A stretch of DNA of 36,045 nt, taken from the NCBI GenBank assembly GCA_964370215.1, contig CAYJIM010000016.1:1-36045 (forward strand), read 5' to 3'. Shown here in pieces: positions 13,679-21,935 of this stretch (the stretch's first letter is position 1; every line of letters begins with the position of its first letter). The notes beneath the pieces are model-generated. The model saw only the letters and a list, made by a program, of their open reading frames with translations. It searched no databases and was not told where the DNA came from. The translations under genes and the position numbers were made by a program. This DNA is from Massiliimalia sp964370215. GTDB taxonomy: Bacteria; Bacillota; Clostridia; Oscillospirales; Ruminococcaceae.

Positions 13679-14110
13679 TTGCAGCTACAGGAATTGTACC
13701 GTTATCTCGATGCCCACAACATTCAATTGGAATGTTACCCACTGTCGCAACTGACCGCGATGTCGATGAAGTGGGGTGGCAGATGTTATATTGCACTCGA
13801 TTCCTCCAAGCATTTATCCCAGACAGAGGAACGGGTGATTCTTGCCCATGAAATCGGACATTGTATGACCGATTCCTTTTATCAAGTCGAGTCGTCCATG
13901 ATGGTGGGCAAAGCAGAGCATCATGCTGACCGCTTTGCGGTGCAACTACTCATGCCGTGGCAACAGGTACAACAGGCATTTGAAAGTGGAGTCACAGAGT
14001 TGTGGCAGTTGGCGGATGCTTTCTCGGTACCGCAGTGGTTTGCGCAAAAAGCACTTTCACTGTATGAACAGGAGGGCAGATATGCCCGTCCGGTCGCACC
14101 GCTTTGTTGA
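13679..14110 (+). CDS. ImmA/IrrE family metallopeptidase
   Basis: A 143-residue zinc peptidase with the HExxH motif in VILAHEIGHCMTDSFYQ (about residues 57-73) and the downstream acidic ligand region AEHHADRFAVQLLMPWQQV, the signature of the COG2856/DUF955 family. In Bacillus ICEBs1 the ImmA protease cleaves the ImmR repressor; the gene here sits directly after an XRE repressor, the same arrangement. The start is a TTG at 13679 preceded by AGAGGGG at good spacing, 15 bases after the repressor stop. It is probably translated from the repressor mRNA. The signal that would activate it cannot be read from sequence. Confidence 0.9.
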   Translation: MQLQELYRYLDAHNIQLECYPLSQLTAMSMKWGGRCYIALDSSKHLSQTEERVILAHEIGHCMTDSFYQVESSMMVGKAEHHADRFAVQLLMPWQQVQQAFESGVTELWQLADAFSVPQWFAQKALSLYEQEGRYARPVAPLC

Positions 14111-14130
14111 TCAATCCCTACCGTTTTGGT

Positions 14131-14159
14131 TTGACAAATGGCGGCAAATCGGGTATCAT
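14131..14159 (+). promoter_or_regulatory. ilvB promoter
   Basis: A consensus TTGACA (14131-14136) and TATCAT (14154-14159) with a 17-base spacer, starting 20 bases after the ImmA-type gene ends. It predicts a leader of about 70 bases. Confidence 0.75.
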
Positions 14160-14169
14160 AAAGAACAGA

Positions 14170-14207
14170 ACCCCCCACCCCGTGGGCCACTTCAAGGGGG
14201 TGTTTTG
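14170..14207 (+). terminator. Leader hairpin before ilvB (possible attenuator)
   Basis: ACCCCC (14170-14175) can pair with GGGGGT (14196-14201), followed by GTTTTGT; inside, CCCAC and GTGGG form a competing small hairpin (about 14175-14187). It lies after the predicted transcription start, so it could attenuate ilvB. The T-run is poor and no T-box specifier or leader peptide rich in branched-chain codons is seen. Confidence 0.35.
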
Positions 14208-14239
14208 TAGGTAAAAAAGTGGCAGAATGGAGCATTTTT

Positions 14240-15922
14240 ATGAAATTAACAGGTGCACAAATTGTATTAGAATGCCTATTGGAGCAAGGGGTAGACACGG
14301 TATTTGGTTATCCGGGTGGTGCTGTCCTCAACCTCTATGACGCATTGTACGAATATAGCGATCGGGTACATCATGTATTGACCGCCCATGAACAAGCCGC
14401 TTCCCATGCAGCAGACGGATATGCACGTAGTACCGGTGATGTTGGGGTGGTCATTGCAACATCGGGGCCTGGCGCAACCAACCTTGTGACAGGGCTTGCC
14501 ACCGCTTATATGGACTCCATCCCTGTGGTTGCCATCACCGGCAACGTGCCGGTCAGCCTGTTGGGGCTTGACAGCTTCCAAGAGGTGGACATCACAAGCA
14601 TCACCATGCCGGTCACCAAACACAATTACATGGTGCGTGACGTCAAGGATTTGGCGGATGTTTTGCGTGAAGCGTTTTACATTGCACAAGAAGGGCGACC
14701 CGGTCCTGTCCTCATCGACATTCCAAAGGATGTCACGGGTGCTTTGGCAGAGTTTGAAGCGGTACCGCCAAAAGCCATCGATAAAACGGTGCACGGGGTG
14801 TCTGACGCTCTGATCGCACAAGCGGTAGCGGCGTTGCAAGCTTGTGAAAAACCATTTGTCTACACCGGTGGTGGGGTCATTGCCGCCGATGCGTCTGCCA
14901 CGGTCAAACAATTTGTCGAAACGCTCGACGCACCGGTGGCCTCCTCTTTGATGGGGCAAGGGGGCTTTGACAACCTCGACCCACGCTATATCGGGATGCT
15001 TGGGATGCACGGCACGGTTACCGCGTCCAAAGCAGTGACCGACTGTGATTTGTTTATCGGTTTGGGGACACGCTTTTCCGACCGTGTCATCGGCGACATC
15101 AAATCTTTTGCACCAAACGCCACCATCCTGCACATCGATATTGACCCTGCCGAAATGAACAAAAACATCAAGGTAGATCTGGAACTTGCCGGAGACGTAG
15201 AGGTCATCCTCACCGCCATCAACAAGGCGCTGTTGCCACAGTCACATACTGACTGGATGGCACAGATTGCACAGTGGAAAGCGGATTTCCCGATGACACA
15301 GGTGGTCGAAGACGACGAGATGATCACCCCGCAATATGTATTGGAAACGTTGCATCGTTTGGCAGGGGACGAGATCATCATGACCACTGAGGTCGGCCAA
15401 CACCAAATGTGGTCGGCACAATTTTTCCCTGTTAGTGCACCACGCAAGTTTTTGAGCTCGGGTGGTCTTGGCACGATGGGGTATGGTTTGGGCGCCTCTA
15501 TCGGTGCACAGGTGGCAAACCCTGACAAACGGGTGGTCAATGTGGCCGGTGACGGCAGTTTTCACATGAACTGCAACGAACTGGTGACGCTTTCTAAACA
15601 TCAAATCCCTGTGATCGAACTGCTCTTCAACAACCAAGTGCTCGGCATGGTGCGCCAATGGCAACGTCTGTTTTATGACAAACGCTTCTCGCAAACCACA
15701 TTGGAACGCCCGACCAATTATGTCAAATTGGCAGAGGCCTATGGCATCACCGGCCTTCGTATGGTCAAGAAAAGCGACGTGGAACCGATGCTCAAAAAAG
15801 CGTTGGAGACAAAGGCACCTGTCCTCATCGAGTGTGTCATTGACCGCGACATCAACGTACTGCCGATGATTCCGGCAGGTGGACCACTCGACAAACCGAT
15901 TACCGAACTTGTCATCGATTAA
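14240..15922 (+). CDS. ilvB: Acetolactate synthase, large (catalytic) subunit
   Basis: A thiamine-diphosphate enzyme that condenses two pyruvates, or pyruvate with 2-oxobutyrate, in the first common step of branched-chain amino acid synthesis. The 560-residue protein has all three domains: the N-terminal Pyr domain with the catalytic Glu in TAHEQAASHAADGYARSTGD (about 43-62), the central FAD-binding domain, and the C-terminal PP domain with GDGSFHMNCNELVTLSKHQI ending at the NN of LLFNN (about 437-465). The presence of the adjacent regulatory subunit makes the anabolic form more likely than the fermentative AlsS. The start at 14240 follows GGAG; an in-frame upstream GTG at 14219 is less likely. 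No ilvC or ilvD is in the window. Confidence 0.96.
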   Translation: MKLTGAQIVLECLLEQGVDTVFGYPGGAVLNLYDALYEYSDRVHHVLTAHEQAASHAADGYARSTGDVGVVIATSGPGATNLVTGLATAYMDSIPVVAITGNVPVSLLGLDSFQEVDITSITMPVTKHNYMVRDVKDLADVLREAFYIAQEGRPGPVLIDIPKDVTGALAEFEAVPPKAIDKTVHGVSDALIAQAVAALQACEKPFVYTGGGVIAADASATVKQFVETLDAPVASSLMGQGGFDNLDPRYIGMLGMHGTVTASKAVTDCDLFIGLGTRFSDRVIGDIKSFAPNATILHIDIDPAEMNKNIKVDLELAGDVEVILTAINKALLPQSHTDWMAQIAQWKADFPMTQVVEDDEMITPQYVLETLHRLAGDEIIMTTEVGQHQMWSAQFFPVSAPRKFLSSGGLGTMGYGLGASIGAQVANPDKRVVNVAGDGSFHMNCNELVTLSKHQIPVIELLFNNQVLGMVRQWQRLFYDKRFSQTTLERPTNYVKLAEAYGITGLRMVKKSDVEPMLKKALETKAPVLIECVIDRDINVLPMIPAGGPLDKPITELVID

Positions 15923-15947
15923 GACAGGGTAGAAGGAGGAGCTAGGG

Positions 15948-16430
15948 ATGATCAGAAAAAAAGTACTGTCTATTTTGGCAGAAAATAAATCAGGGGTACT
16001 CCTGCGTGTAGTGGGGTTGTTTTCCCGTCGTGGTTACAGCATTGAGAGTTTGTCGGCGGCAGAAACCGAAAATCCGGAAATTTCACGCATGACAGTCGTC
16101 ACCACCGGTGACGATGCCGCCATCGACCAGATCTGCAAACAAGTACAAAAGCTGGTGGAAGTACGCGAAGTATTGGTGCTTGAAAGCGACCATTCGGTCA
16201 AACGAGAGCATGTGTTGGTCTGTGCAGGCAACAGTGAAGAAAACTGTGCGTCGCTCATTCAGGTCGCCAATCTCTTTCACGCCAACATTTTGAATGTCAG
16301 CGAAACATCGCTGATGTTGGAATTGACCGGCAAACCTCGTAAAATTGATGCGTTTATCAAATTGTTGCGCCCCTTTGGCATTCAGAAAATGGTGCGTTCC
16401 GGATTGACAGCGTTAGAACGGGAATCCTAA
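15948..16430 (+). CDS. ilvN: Acetolactate synthase, small (regulatory) subunit
   Basis: A 160-residue regulatory subunit that activates the catalytic subunit and confers feedback inhibition by valine. The N-terminal ACT domain is clear (VLSILAENKSGVLLRVVGLF, SRRGYSIESLSAAETENPEI, SRMTVVTTGDD, about residues 5-52). The C-terminal half (FHANILNVSETSLMLELTGK, FIKLLRPFGIQKMVRSG) is the second ACT-like domain of the long IlvN/IlvH form. The start at 15948 follows AAGGAGGAG. The gene lies 25 bases after ilvB, and its TAA overlaps the next ATG by one base. The second name in use for the gene is ilvH. Confidence 0.96.
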   Translation: MIRKKVLSILAENKSGVLLRVVGLFSRRGYSIESLSAAETENPEISRMTVVTTGDDAAIDQICKQVQKLVEVREVLVLESDHSVKREHVLVCAGNSEENCASLIQVANLFHANILNVSETSLMLELTGKPRKIDAFIKLLRPFGIQKMVRSGLTALERES

Positions 16431-16930
16431 TGGGAACGGAAAGGGATGTGACGGCCATGAAATCGGAAAAGCGTGTATCGGAATCGCTCATTGAGCAGAC
16501 CTACCTATTGATGCCAAAGCATATCAATGGGTATGGCAAATTATTCGGTGGACAATTGATGGCATGGATCGACTCTACTGCGGCCATTGCTGCCATGCGA
16601 CATGCCAACTGTGAGGTGACGACTGCCGCAGTCGACAATCTGGACTTTAAGGCAGGGGCGCTTGCCGGCGAGGTCATTGTGTTGGTGGGGCGTGTCACCC
16701 ATGTGGGGCGCACTTCTATTGAGGTGCGTGTCGACACCTATGTGGAATCGATGGACGGCAACCGCCGCATGATCAACAAGGCATATCTTGTGATGGTTGC
16801 GGTGGATTCTGAAGGGCGTCCGCAACCGGTACCGGCATTGATTTGTGAAACGGAACGTGATCGCCAAGAATGGGAAGGCGGCGAACGCCGTCGAGTACTC
16901 AGAAAACAGCGTCGCATTGAAGGATTTTAA
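16430..16930 (+). CDS. Acyl-CoA thioesterase, hotdog fold (YciA-like)
   Basis: A 166-residue single hotdog-domain thioesterase that hydrolyses acyl-CoA to free acid and CoA, probably as an oligomer in the cytoplasm. Recognisable are LMPKHINGYGKLFGGQLMAW (about residues 24-43), with the typical Asn/Gly-rich start and the catalytic-region Asp of WIDSTAAIAAMRHA, followed by VDNLDFKAGALAGEVIVLVGRVTHVGRTS. The C terminus is highly basic (ERRRVLRKQRRIEGF). Its ATG overlaps the ilvN stop (TAATG), which argues for coupled translation; an in-frame ATG at 16457 after AAAGGGATG is an alternative start. A role in branched-chain acyl-CoA handling is possible from context only. Confidence 0.87.
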   Translation: MGTERDVTAMKSEKRVSESLIEQTYLLMPKHINGYGKLFGGQLMAWIDSTAAIAAMRHANCEVTTAAVDNLDFKAGALAGEVIVLVGRVTHVGRTSIEVRVDTYVESMDGNRRMINKAYLVMVAVDSEGRPQPVPALICETERDRQEWEGGERRRVLRKQRRIEGF

Positions 16931-16934
16931 TAGC

Positions 16935-17250
16935 AACAAAAGTTTTGTCCACGACGTGAGATGGTAGAATTGCACCTTTCTGTTCGCCAAAGGAAAGGTT
17001 TTGTCCACTTTTTCAAAAGTGGTGGAGTTTGAGGCAAAGCCTCAAGGTCTATTTGCCGTGAGGCAATTTTCAAGCGTCAGCGTTCAAGGGATTTGATCAA
17101 CGATCAAATCCCTTTTTTGCGGGTGAAACCCGCTGTAGGGGCGGATTCCATATCCGCCCATCGGTTCAATACCACCATCCCACGTCGTGGATGGGCTTTG
17201 CGTACGATAGGTGTGTGGTCGGAAATGCCTGCAGACGCTGTCTGCGCCTG
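16935..17250. repeat. Hairpin-bead intergenic repeat, copy 5
   Basis: The 400 bases between the thioesterase and histidine kinase genes hold no gene apart from the promoter at 17270. Beads seen are CCACTTTTT/AAAAGTGG (17005-17022), TTGAGGC/GCCTCAA (17029-17045), TTGCC/GGCAA (17053-17066), AAGGGATTTGATC/GATCAAATCCCTT (17086-17114), GCGGGTGAAACCCGC (about 17118-17132) and GGGCGGAT/ATCCGCCC (about 17136-17160). On the reverse strand, 17114-16995 lines up bead for bead with 8217-8342, including the linker GAACGCTGACGCTTG. Confidence 0.85.
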
Positions 17251-17269
17251 TGAAAATATCAAAAAATAG

Positions 17270-17298
17270 TTGCAATTTATGCGAAAATATAGGATAAT
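17270..17298 (+). promoter_or_regulatory. Promoter of the histidine kinase operon
   Basis: TTGCAA (17270-17275) and GATAAT (17293-17298) with a 17-base spacer, 34 bases before the start codon. The ribosome binding site AAGGAGG is at 17317-17323. Confidence 0.65.
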
Positions 17299-17331
17299 AA
17301 AGAATAATGCAAAAAAAAGGAGGTCAGGGCA

Positions 17332-19161
17332 ATGCTTGCAAACTTAAAAGCACGTTTTGATAATTTTTCGATGCGCAAAAAAATTGCCGTGACCCTGTTG
17401 GTGGTATCGGTCTTTCCCATGGTGATTTTGCAATTGGTCAACTTTTTGATCAACGTCGATAGCCTCAGTTCCCATGTCGATGAAATTGGCGACGCCAGTT
17501 TGATTCAGACACACAGCGAAATTGATGCAAGGTTGCAGTCTTATCAAGACATGCTGGCCACCTTGAGTAGCGACCGCACTCTGCTAGGGCTGTTGCGTGA
17601 CCTCGACAGCTGGTCGACCCATCACGAAGTGGCGGCAAGAGACGCACGTGAAAAACTGCAACAAACAGTGTTCGGCAGAACCGATATTTTTGGCATTGCC
17701 TTGGTCGCAGACAACGGAAATGTGGTTTTTTACGATGCACTGACCGAATCGGTGTTGCAGTCGGAGAGTTTTTCCCTAGCAGGATTACGACAAAGTGATC
17801 TTGTCAGAACGGCAATGGCATTGCCGGAATGGGTGCAGGTGCAGGTGGGAGAGGTCAAGAGTACCGAACGTCATCAAGTGGTATATTTTGCCAAAAGTGT
17901 ATCCGATTACAACGACAGCAACACCACCCCCATTGGCACGTTGATTCTGTGTGTCGACCAAGAGACCTTTGCCGGTGCCTATCAAAAACCGGATGAAGGG
18001 GTGCTGGATGCGACCTTTGTTGTTGACGGCAACGACATGATCTTCTCTTCCAACAACGAAACGTTACTCGGACAACAGCTGGCAGAAGGGGAAACCCTAC
18101 TCGCACAGGTTACCGCTACATTGGAAGGATTGTCGCTTGGAGAAGCGGCGACGTTATCCGTCAAGAGCTATGCTGATGCGCAAAGTCCATACCGTGTGGT
18201 CAACGTTCAGCAACAAAATTACCTATATAATCAAATTTACAGCAGTAGCATGTGGATGCTTGTCATTACTGCGATCTCGATTTTGTCAGCCGTCTTGCTG
18301 ATTGATTACATTTCTCACAACATCGACAGGGTGATGAAACGCATCTTAGGGGCGATGCAGCGTGCCAACAGCGGCGATTTGTCGGTGCATATTGAAAATG
18401 ACGGGAAGGATGAGTTTGCGCAAATTTCTCAAGGGTTCAACCATATGATTCGGGAAATGCGCCATCTACTACACCGTGAAAAAACGGCGTTGGACGATCG
18501 CAGAAAAGCGGAAATTCGTGCGCTGGAAGCGCAAATCAACCCTCATTTTCTCTACAACACCCTCGATTCCATCAACTGGATGGCCATTGAAAAGGAACAA
18601 TTTGAAATCAGCAAAGCACTCAAATACCTTGCCGTTATTTTGCGGTACAGCATTGCCAACAGCACCGCACCCGTCACGGTGGAGGAAGAACTTTCCTATC
18701 TGCGAAAATACATTTACCTACAGCAAAACCGCTATCAATACTCCTTCCTCTGTCGCATCGATGCGCCGGAAGAGGTACAACAAATTCATATCCACAAATT
18801 GCTCATGCAGCCTTTGCTGGAAAACAGCATTGAACATGGTTTTGCCAAACGCTCGGGAGAGGACTGCATTACCATCAAATTGCGCTTGCTTTCCTGTCAT
18901 CGTCTTTCCATTGAAGTATCCGACAATGGGGTAGGGATGCCGGAGGCGATGATGAAGGCCATCAACCAAGGTTGTTTTGAACAGGACAACGTACCACAGA
19001 AAAAAGGTGGCACAAGCATTGGGATCCAAAATGTCAGTAGCAGGGTCCGCATTTATTACGGTGCGGAAAGTGTGTTTCATGTCAGTCGCAATGGCGACCA
19101 CGGCACAAAGATCACCATAATCATTCCTTATGAACAGGATGTAGAGGAGGGGACCGTTTGA
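17332..19161 (+). CDS. YesM-type sensor histidine kinase
   Basis: A 609-residue membrane histidine kinase of the LytS/YesM branch that usually controls carbohydrate ABC transporters. Segment about 17-40 (IAVTLLVVSVFPMVILQLVN) is the first membrane helix; an extracellular Cache-like sensor of about 260 residues follows; residues about 307-330 form the second helix (WMLVITAISILSAVLLIDYI). A HAMP domain (about 330-382) leads to the His_kinase domain with the phospho-accepting His405 in QINPHFLYNTLDSINW. The HATPase domain shows LLENSIEHG, DNGVGM (531-536) and GGTSIGIQNV (559-568). First gene of a unit with the response regulator (TTGA overlap) and a solute-binding-like gene. The probable ligand is a carbohydrate or a protein bound to it, inferred from the downstream genes. 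Confidence 0.93.
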   Translation: MLANLKARFDNFSMRKKIAVTLLVVSVFPMVILQLVNFLINVDSLSSHVDEIGDASLIQTHSEIDARLQSYQDMLATLSSDRTLLGLLRDLDSWSTHHEVAARDAREKLQQTVFGRTDIFGIALVADNGNVVFYDALTESVLQSESFSLAGLRQSDLVRTAMALPEWVQVQVGEVKSTERHQVVYFAKSVSDYNDSNTTPIGTLILCVDQETFAGAYQKPDEGVLDATFVVDGNDMIFSSNNETLLGQQLAEGETLLAQVTATLEGLSLGEAATLSVKSYADAQSPYRVVNVQQQNYLYNQIYSSSMWMLVITAISILSAVLLIDYISHNIDRVMKRILGAMQRANSGDLSVHIENDGKDEFAQISQGFNHMIREMRHLLHREKTALDDRRKAEIRALEAQINPHFLYNTLDSINWMAIEKEQFEISKALKYLAVILRYSIANSTAPVTVEEELSYLRKYIYLQQNRYQYSFLCRIDAPEEVQQIHIHKLLMQPLLENSIEHGFAKRSGEDCITIKLRLLSCHRLSIEVSDNGVGMPEAMMKAINQGCFEQDNVPQKKGGTSIGIQNVSSRVRIYYGAESVFHVSRNGDHGTKITIIIPYEQDVEEGTV

Positions 19162-20663
19162 GAGTTATCATCGTAGAAGACGAACCGCATATCCGCAAGG
19201 GGATTGCGAACATTATCACCTCCCAAACCGAGCATGAAGTGGTGGCAATCGGTGAAAATGCAGAGGAGGGCATGGATCTGATTTTGACCCATCACCCTGA
19301 TCTCATCATCACCGATATTCGGATGGGCGAGATGAATGGACTGGATATGATCAAAAAACTGCGCAATTTTGGGGTGGACACCGCCGTCATTATTTTGACA
19401 GGATTTTCCGACTTTTCCTATGCCAGAGAAGCATTGCAAAGTCAAGTCAAAGACTATCTGTTAAAACCGGTCATGGTGGAGGAGCTGCTCGACAGTATTC
19501 GCCGCATACAGGAAGAGCAGAAAAAACAGGTGTGGCAAGGCTCTTTAGAGCAACTGCTGCAACGGCAGGTGGCAGGACAGTCCTACAACAGTGAACAGCT
19601 GCAATCGGCACTGCGCCAACGATTTGGGGTAGGAGTTGGGGGAGAATACCTGATGTCGCTTTTTCAACTCAAGACCGTTGACCGTGGGGTGTATCGCTGG
19701 GTGGCCTATCAAATCAAACAACAACTGTTGATGATGTGTGTAGAATATGAAGTACTACTCGAACAATACAATGAAAAAACCATTCTGCTTTGTGTCTTTC
19801 AAAGCGACCACAACCCTCGTTTGGAACAGATTTTGACCAACCAGGTACTCCCGGCAGTGTTGGAAGAGGTGCAATGTAATGTGGCGGTAGGACGCTTTTC
19901 GGATTGTGAGGGCATTCACAATCAGGTAGAAGAGCTGCGCACCTTATTGCCGTACAGCTTGGTGCTACCACAAGGTACTTTGTTGACTGCCGACTGTTTG
20001 ACGGCATTTGACACCCTCATGCCCGATTTGGAGGGACTGGAAAACAAAGGAAAACACGCAGTGAAAACCGAACAGGCCGAGGTGCTTTTAGAGGTGACAA
20101 AAGCCTTTATACAAACGGTGGTACAGGCCACTTATCCACCAAAAGATATTGTCGATGCAGTACTCCATTATCTGTGTGTGCTGTCGTTGACAGCGGAACA
20201 AGCGGGGCTGTATGAGGGATTTGATTACAATCAAATGGTGACACAAGTGTCGGCCATCAGTTCATTAGAACAACTGAAAGAGTACATTGAGCAAACGACG
20301 GCAACTTTACTGACAAAGGAAACAACCATTGCGGCAAGTGCGGCTAATTTAGTGGTTTCACGCACCATTGGTTATATCCAAAAGCAATATGGGGAAGAAC
20401 TGTCGCTGTCGGTGCTATCAGAGCAGGTGGGTGTCACACCGGAGTATTTGAGCTCTCTTTTCTCCAAAGAGATGGGCGTCAGCTTGATGTCCTTTTTGAA
20501 AAACTTTCGGATCAGTCAGGCAAAACGCCTGTTGAAACAAAAGGAATTGAAGATCAACGAAGTGGCAACACAGGTGGGCTTTCGTGACCCGAAGTATTTT
20601 AACCGTGTTTTTAAAGAAATCAATGGGGTGTCGCCTTCGGAATACCGTGCGGCACAACTGTGA
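19158..20663 (+). CDS. YesN-type response regulator with AraC DNA-binding domain
   Basis: A 501-residue regulator. The receiver domain (about 1-125) has the acidic pair in IVEDEPHIRKG, the phospho-acceptor Asp53 in LIITDIRMGEMNG, Thr in VIILTGFSDF and Lys in DYLLKPV. A poorly conserved middle part of roughly 250 residues is usual for the YesN family. The C terminus (about 400-501) is an AraC double helix-turn-helix (LSVLSEQVGVTPEYLSSLFS; ISQAKRLLKQKELKINEVAT; VGFRDPKYFNRVFKEINGVS). The start is a TTG at 19158 overlapping the kinase stop by 4 bases, with GGAGGGG just upstream. It most likely activates the solute-binding protein promoter at about 22036-22064. Confidence 0.92.
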   Translation: MRVIIVEDEPHIRKGIANIITSQTEHEVVAIGENAEEGMDLILTHHPDLIITDIRMGEMNGLDMIKKLRNFGVDTAVIILTGFSDFSYAREALQSQVKDYLLKPVMVEELLDSIRRIQEEQKKQVWQGSLEQLLQRQVAGQSYNSEQLQSALRQRFGVGVGGEYLMSLFQLKTVDRGVYRWVAYQIKQQLLMMCVEYEVLLEQYNEKTILLCVFQSDHNPRLEQILTNQVLPAVLEEVQCNVAVGRFSDCEGIHNQVEELRTLLPYSLVLPQGTLLTADCLTAFDTLMPDLEGLENKGKHAVKTEQAEVLLEVTKAFIQTVVQATYPPKDIVDAVLHYLCVLSLTAEQAGLYEGFDYNQMVTQVSAISSLEQLKEYIEQTTATLLTKETTIAASAANLVVSRTIGYIQKQYGEELSLSVLSEQVGVTPEYLSSLFSKEMGVSLMSFLKNFRISQAKRLLKQKELKINEVATQVGFRDPKYFNRVFKEINGVSPSEYRAAQL

Positions 20664-20677
20664 GAAGAGGAAGAGGA

Positions 20678-21904
20678 ATGAAACGCAAATGGGTAACGGC
20701 CATCCTTGTGGGATGTCTTGCGATGATGGCTTTTTTTACCTCCACGATTTATCAACCACCTTCGGTAGAATTGCAACCGCCAACCCCAGTGTCGATGATG
20801 GTACCGATGGAATCGGTGTCACAAAGGAATTGGATGCAAAAGACTGTCGCGCAGTTTGAAAAAGAAACCGGTGGGGAAGTGGCATTGCAGTTTGTCAGCT
20901 ATCCGCAAGTATATGAGTGGGTTTATCGCCAAAACAGTGGGCAGAATCTGCCGGATGTTATGGTGCTTGACAATGTGTGGTTGCAGTCTTATTATCAAAC
21001 AGGCCTGCTCGCACCGTTGGATGAGGTGATTGAAGAGGTGTACTTAAATGATCTCATGATGCAAAAGTTGATCAACGGTGCAAAATACGGGGGACAGAGT
21101 TTTGGGATTCCCTTTCGATTGGATAGCTATGCGTTGTTTTGCAATGTCGATCTGTTGCAAAAGTACAACCTTGAGCCGCCCACCGATTGGGAAAGCATGA
21201 TGGCGGTCAGTGAAGAACTCCTACGTGAACCGGCGGCAAGTTTTGCCATTGCAGGGGCACAGGGAGAGGATTTGACCAACCAGATGCTACAACTGCTCTA
21301 TCAAAACGGCGGTGACCTCTATTTGTTGGAAGAGGCGGATGCGGTGTCGGTGTATGAAAACTTGGAAACAATGGTGGAGCTACGCCTGCTTTCCAAAGAG
21401 TGTGTCAACTGGAATGAAGCCGATTTGATGGAAAAATTTTTTTCAAGAGAGGTTGCCATGATCCTTGCCTCTAGTCAGGCCCTGCCGTTGTTGGAAGAGG
21501 CAGCACCGGACTTTACTTGGATCGCCGTACCGGTGCTTGGTGACAGTCCCATTGGCACTGCCACCTATACCCAGCAAAGTTTGACCGTGGCTGCCGACAC
21601 CGAGCTTGAAACGGTCACCCCGCTGCTTACCTACTTGAGCAGCAAAGAAGTGTTGCAACAGATGACGGACGAACAGGGGAGCTTACCTGTACGCATTGAT
21701 GTCAGTGATGCTTACTTTGAAGGGAAATATCAGGTTTTTCTCGATGAATATCAACGGGCAAAATCAACGCCATCCCTTTCACTCTGGCAAAACATCTCTC
21801 TTTCGATACAAGATTCCTTCGTGGCGCTACAACTGGGTGAGAACAGTCGTCAAGTTGCACAAGAGGTGCGTGAGTTGGTGGATATTAACATATTAGAGGG
21901 GTAA
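20678..21904 (+). CDS. Membrane-anchored extracellular solute-binding-like protein (accessory to the two-component system)
   Basis: A 408-residue protein of the family 1 solute-binding fold: NWMQKTVAQFEKETGGEVAL, LPDVMVLDNVWLQSYYQTG, LAPLDEVIEEVYLND, YGGQSFGIPFRLDSYALFCN and later IPVLGDSPIG-type segments follow the order of ABC sugar-binding proteins. The N terminus (KRKWVTAILVGCLAMMAFFT) is a hydrophobic anchor. A Cys at residue 13 in LVGC resembles a lipobox, but the hydrophobic run before it is short and continues after it, so anchoring as a signal-anchor helix is as likely. The start at 20678 follows AGAGGAAGAGG; a GTG at 20660 overlapping the regulator stop is an alternative. Its place in the regulator operon, apart from the transporter, suggests a ligand-sensing partner of the kinase. 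Confidence 0.8.
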   Translation: MKRKWVTAILVGCLAMMAFFTSTIYQPPSVELQPPTPVSMMVPMESVSQRNWMQKTVAQFEKETGGEVALQFVSYPQVYEWVYRQNSGQNLPDVMVLDNVWLQSYYQTGLLAPLDEVIEEVYLNDLMMQKLINGAKYGGQSFGIPFRLDSYALFCNVDLLQKYNLEPPTDWESMMAVSEELLREPAASFAIAGAQGEDLTNQMLQLLYQNGGDLYLLEEADAVSVYENLETMVELRLLSKECVNWNEADLMEKFFSREVAMILASSQALPLLEEAAPDFTWIAVPVLGDSPIGTATYTQQSLTVAADTELETVTPLLTYLSSKEVLQQMTDEQGSLPVRIDVSDAYFEGKYQVFLDEYQRAKSTPSLSLWQNISLSIQDSFVALQLGENSRQVAQEVRELVDINILEG

Positions 21905-21935
21905 CTTTTTAATTTATGTGCGAATTATAAAGGAA

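Noticed and set aside
12290..14110. A complete integrated prophage or ICE
   Set aside because: Only repressor, protease, small protein and hydrolase are present; no integrase, structural, replication or conjugation genes and no attachment repeats are seen.
14111..14239. A T-box riboswitch before ilvB
   Set aside because: The leader is far too short and lacks the conserved T-box sequence and specifier loop.
14276..15694. Long antisense frames opposite ilvB
   Set aside because: They mirror the codon pattern of the sense gene and show no protein family features.
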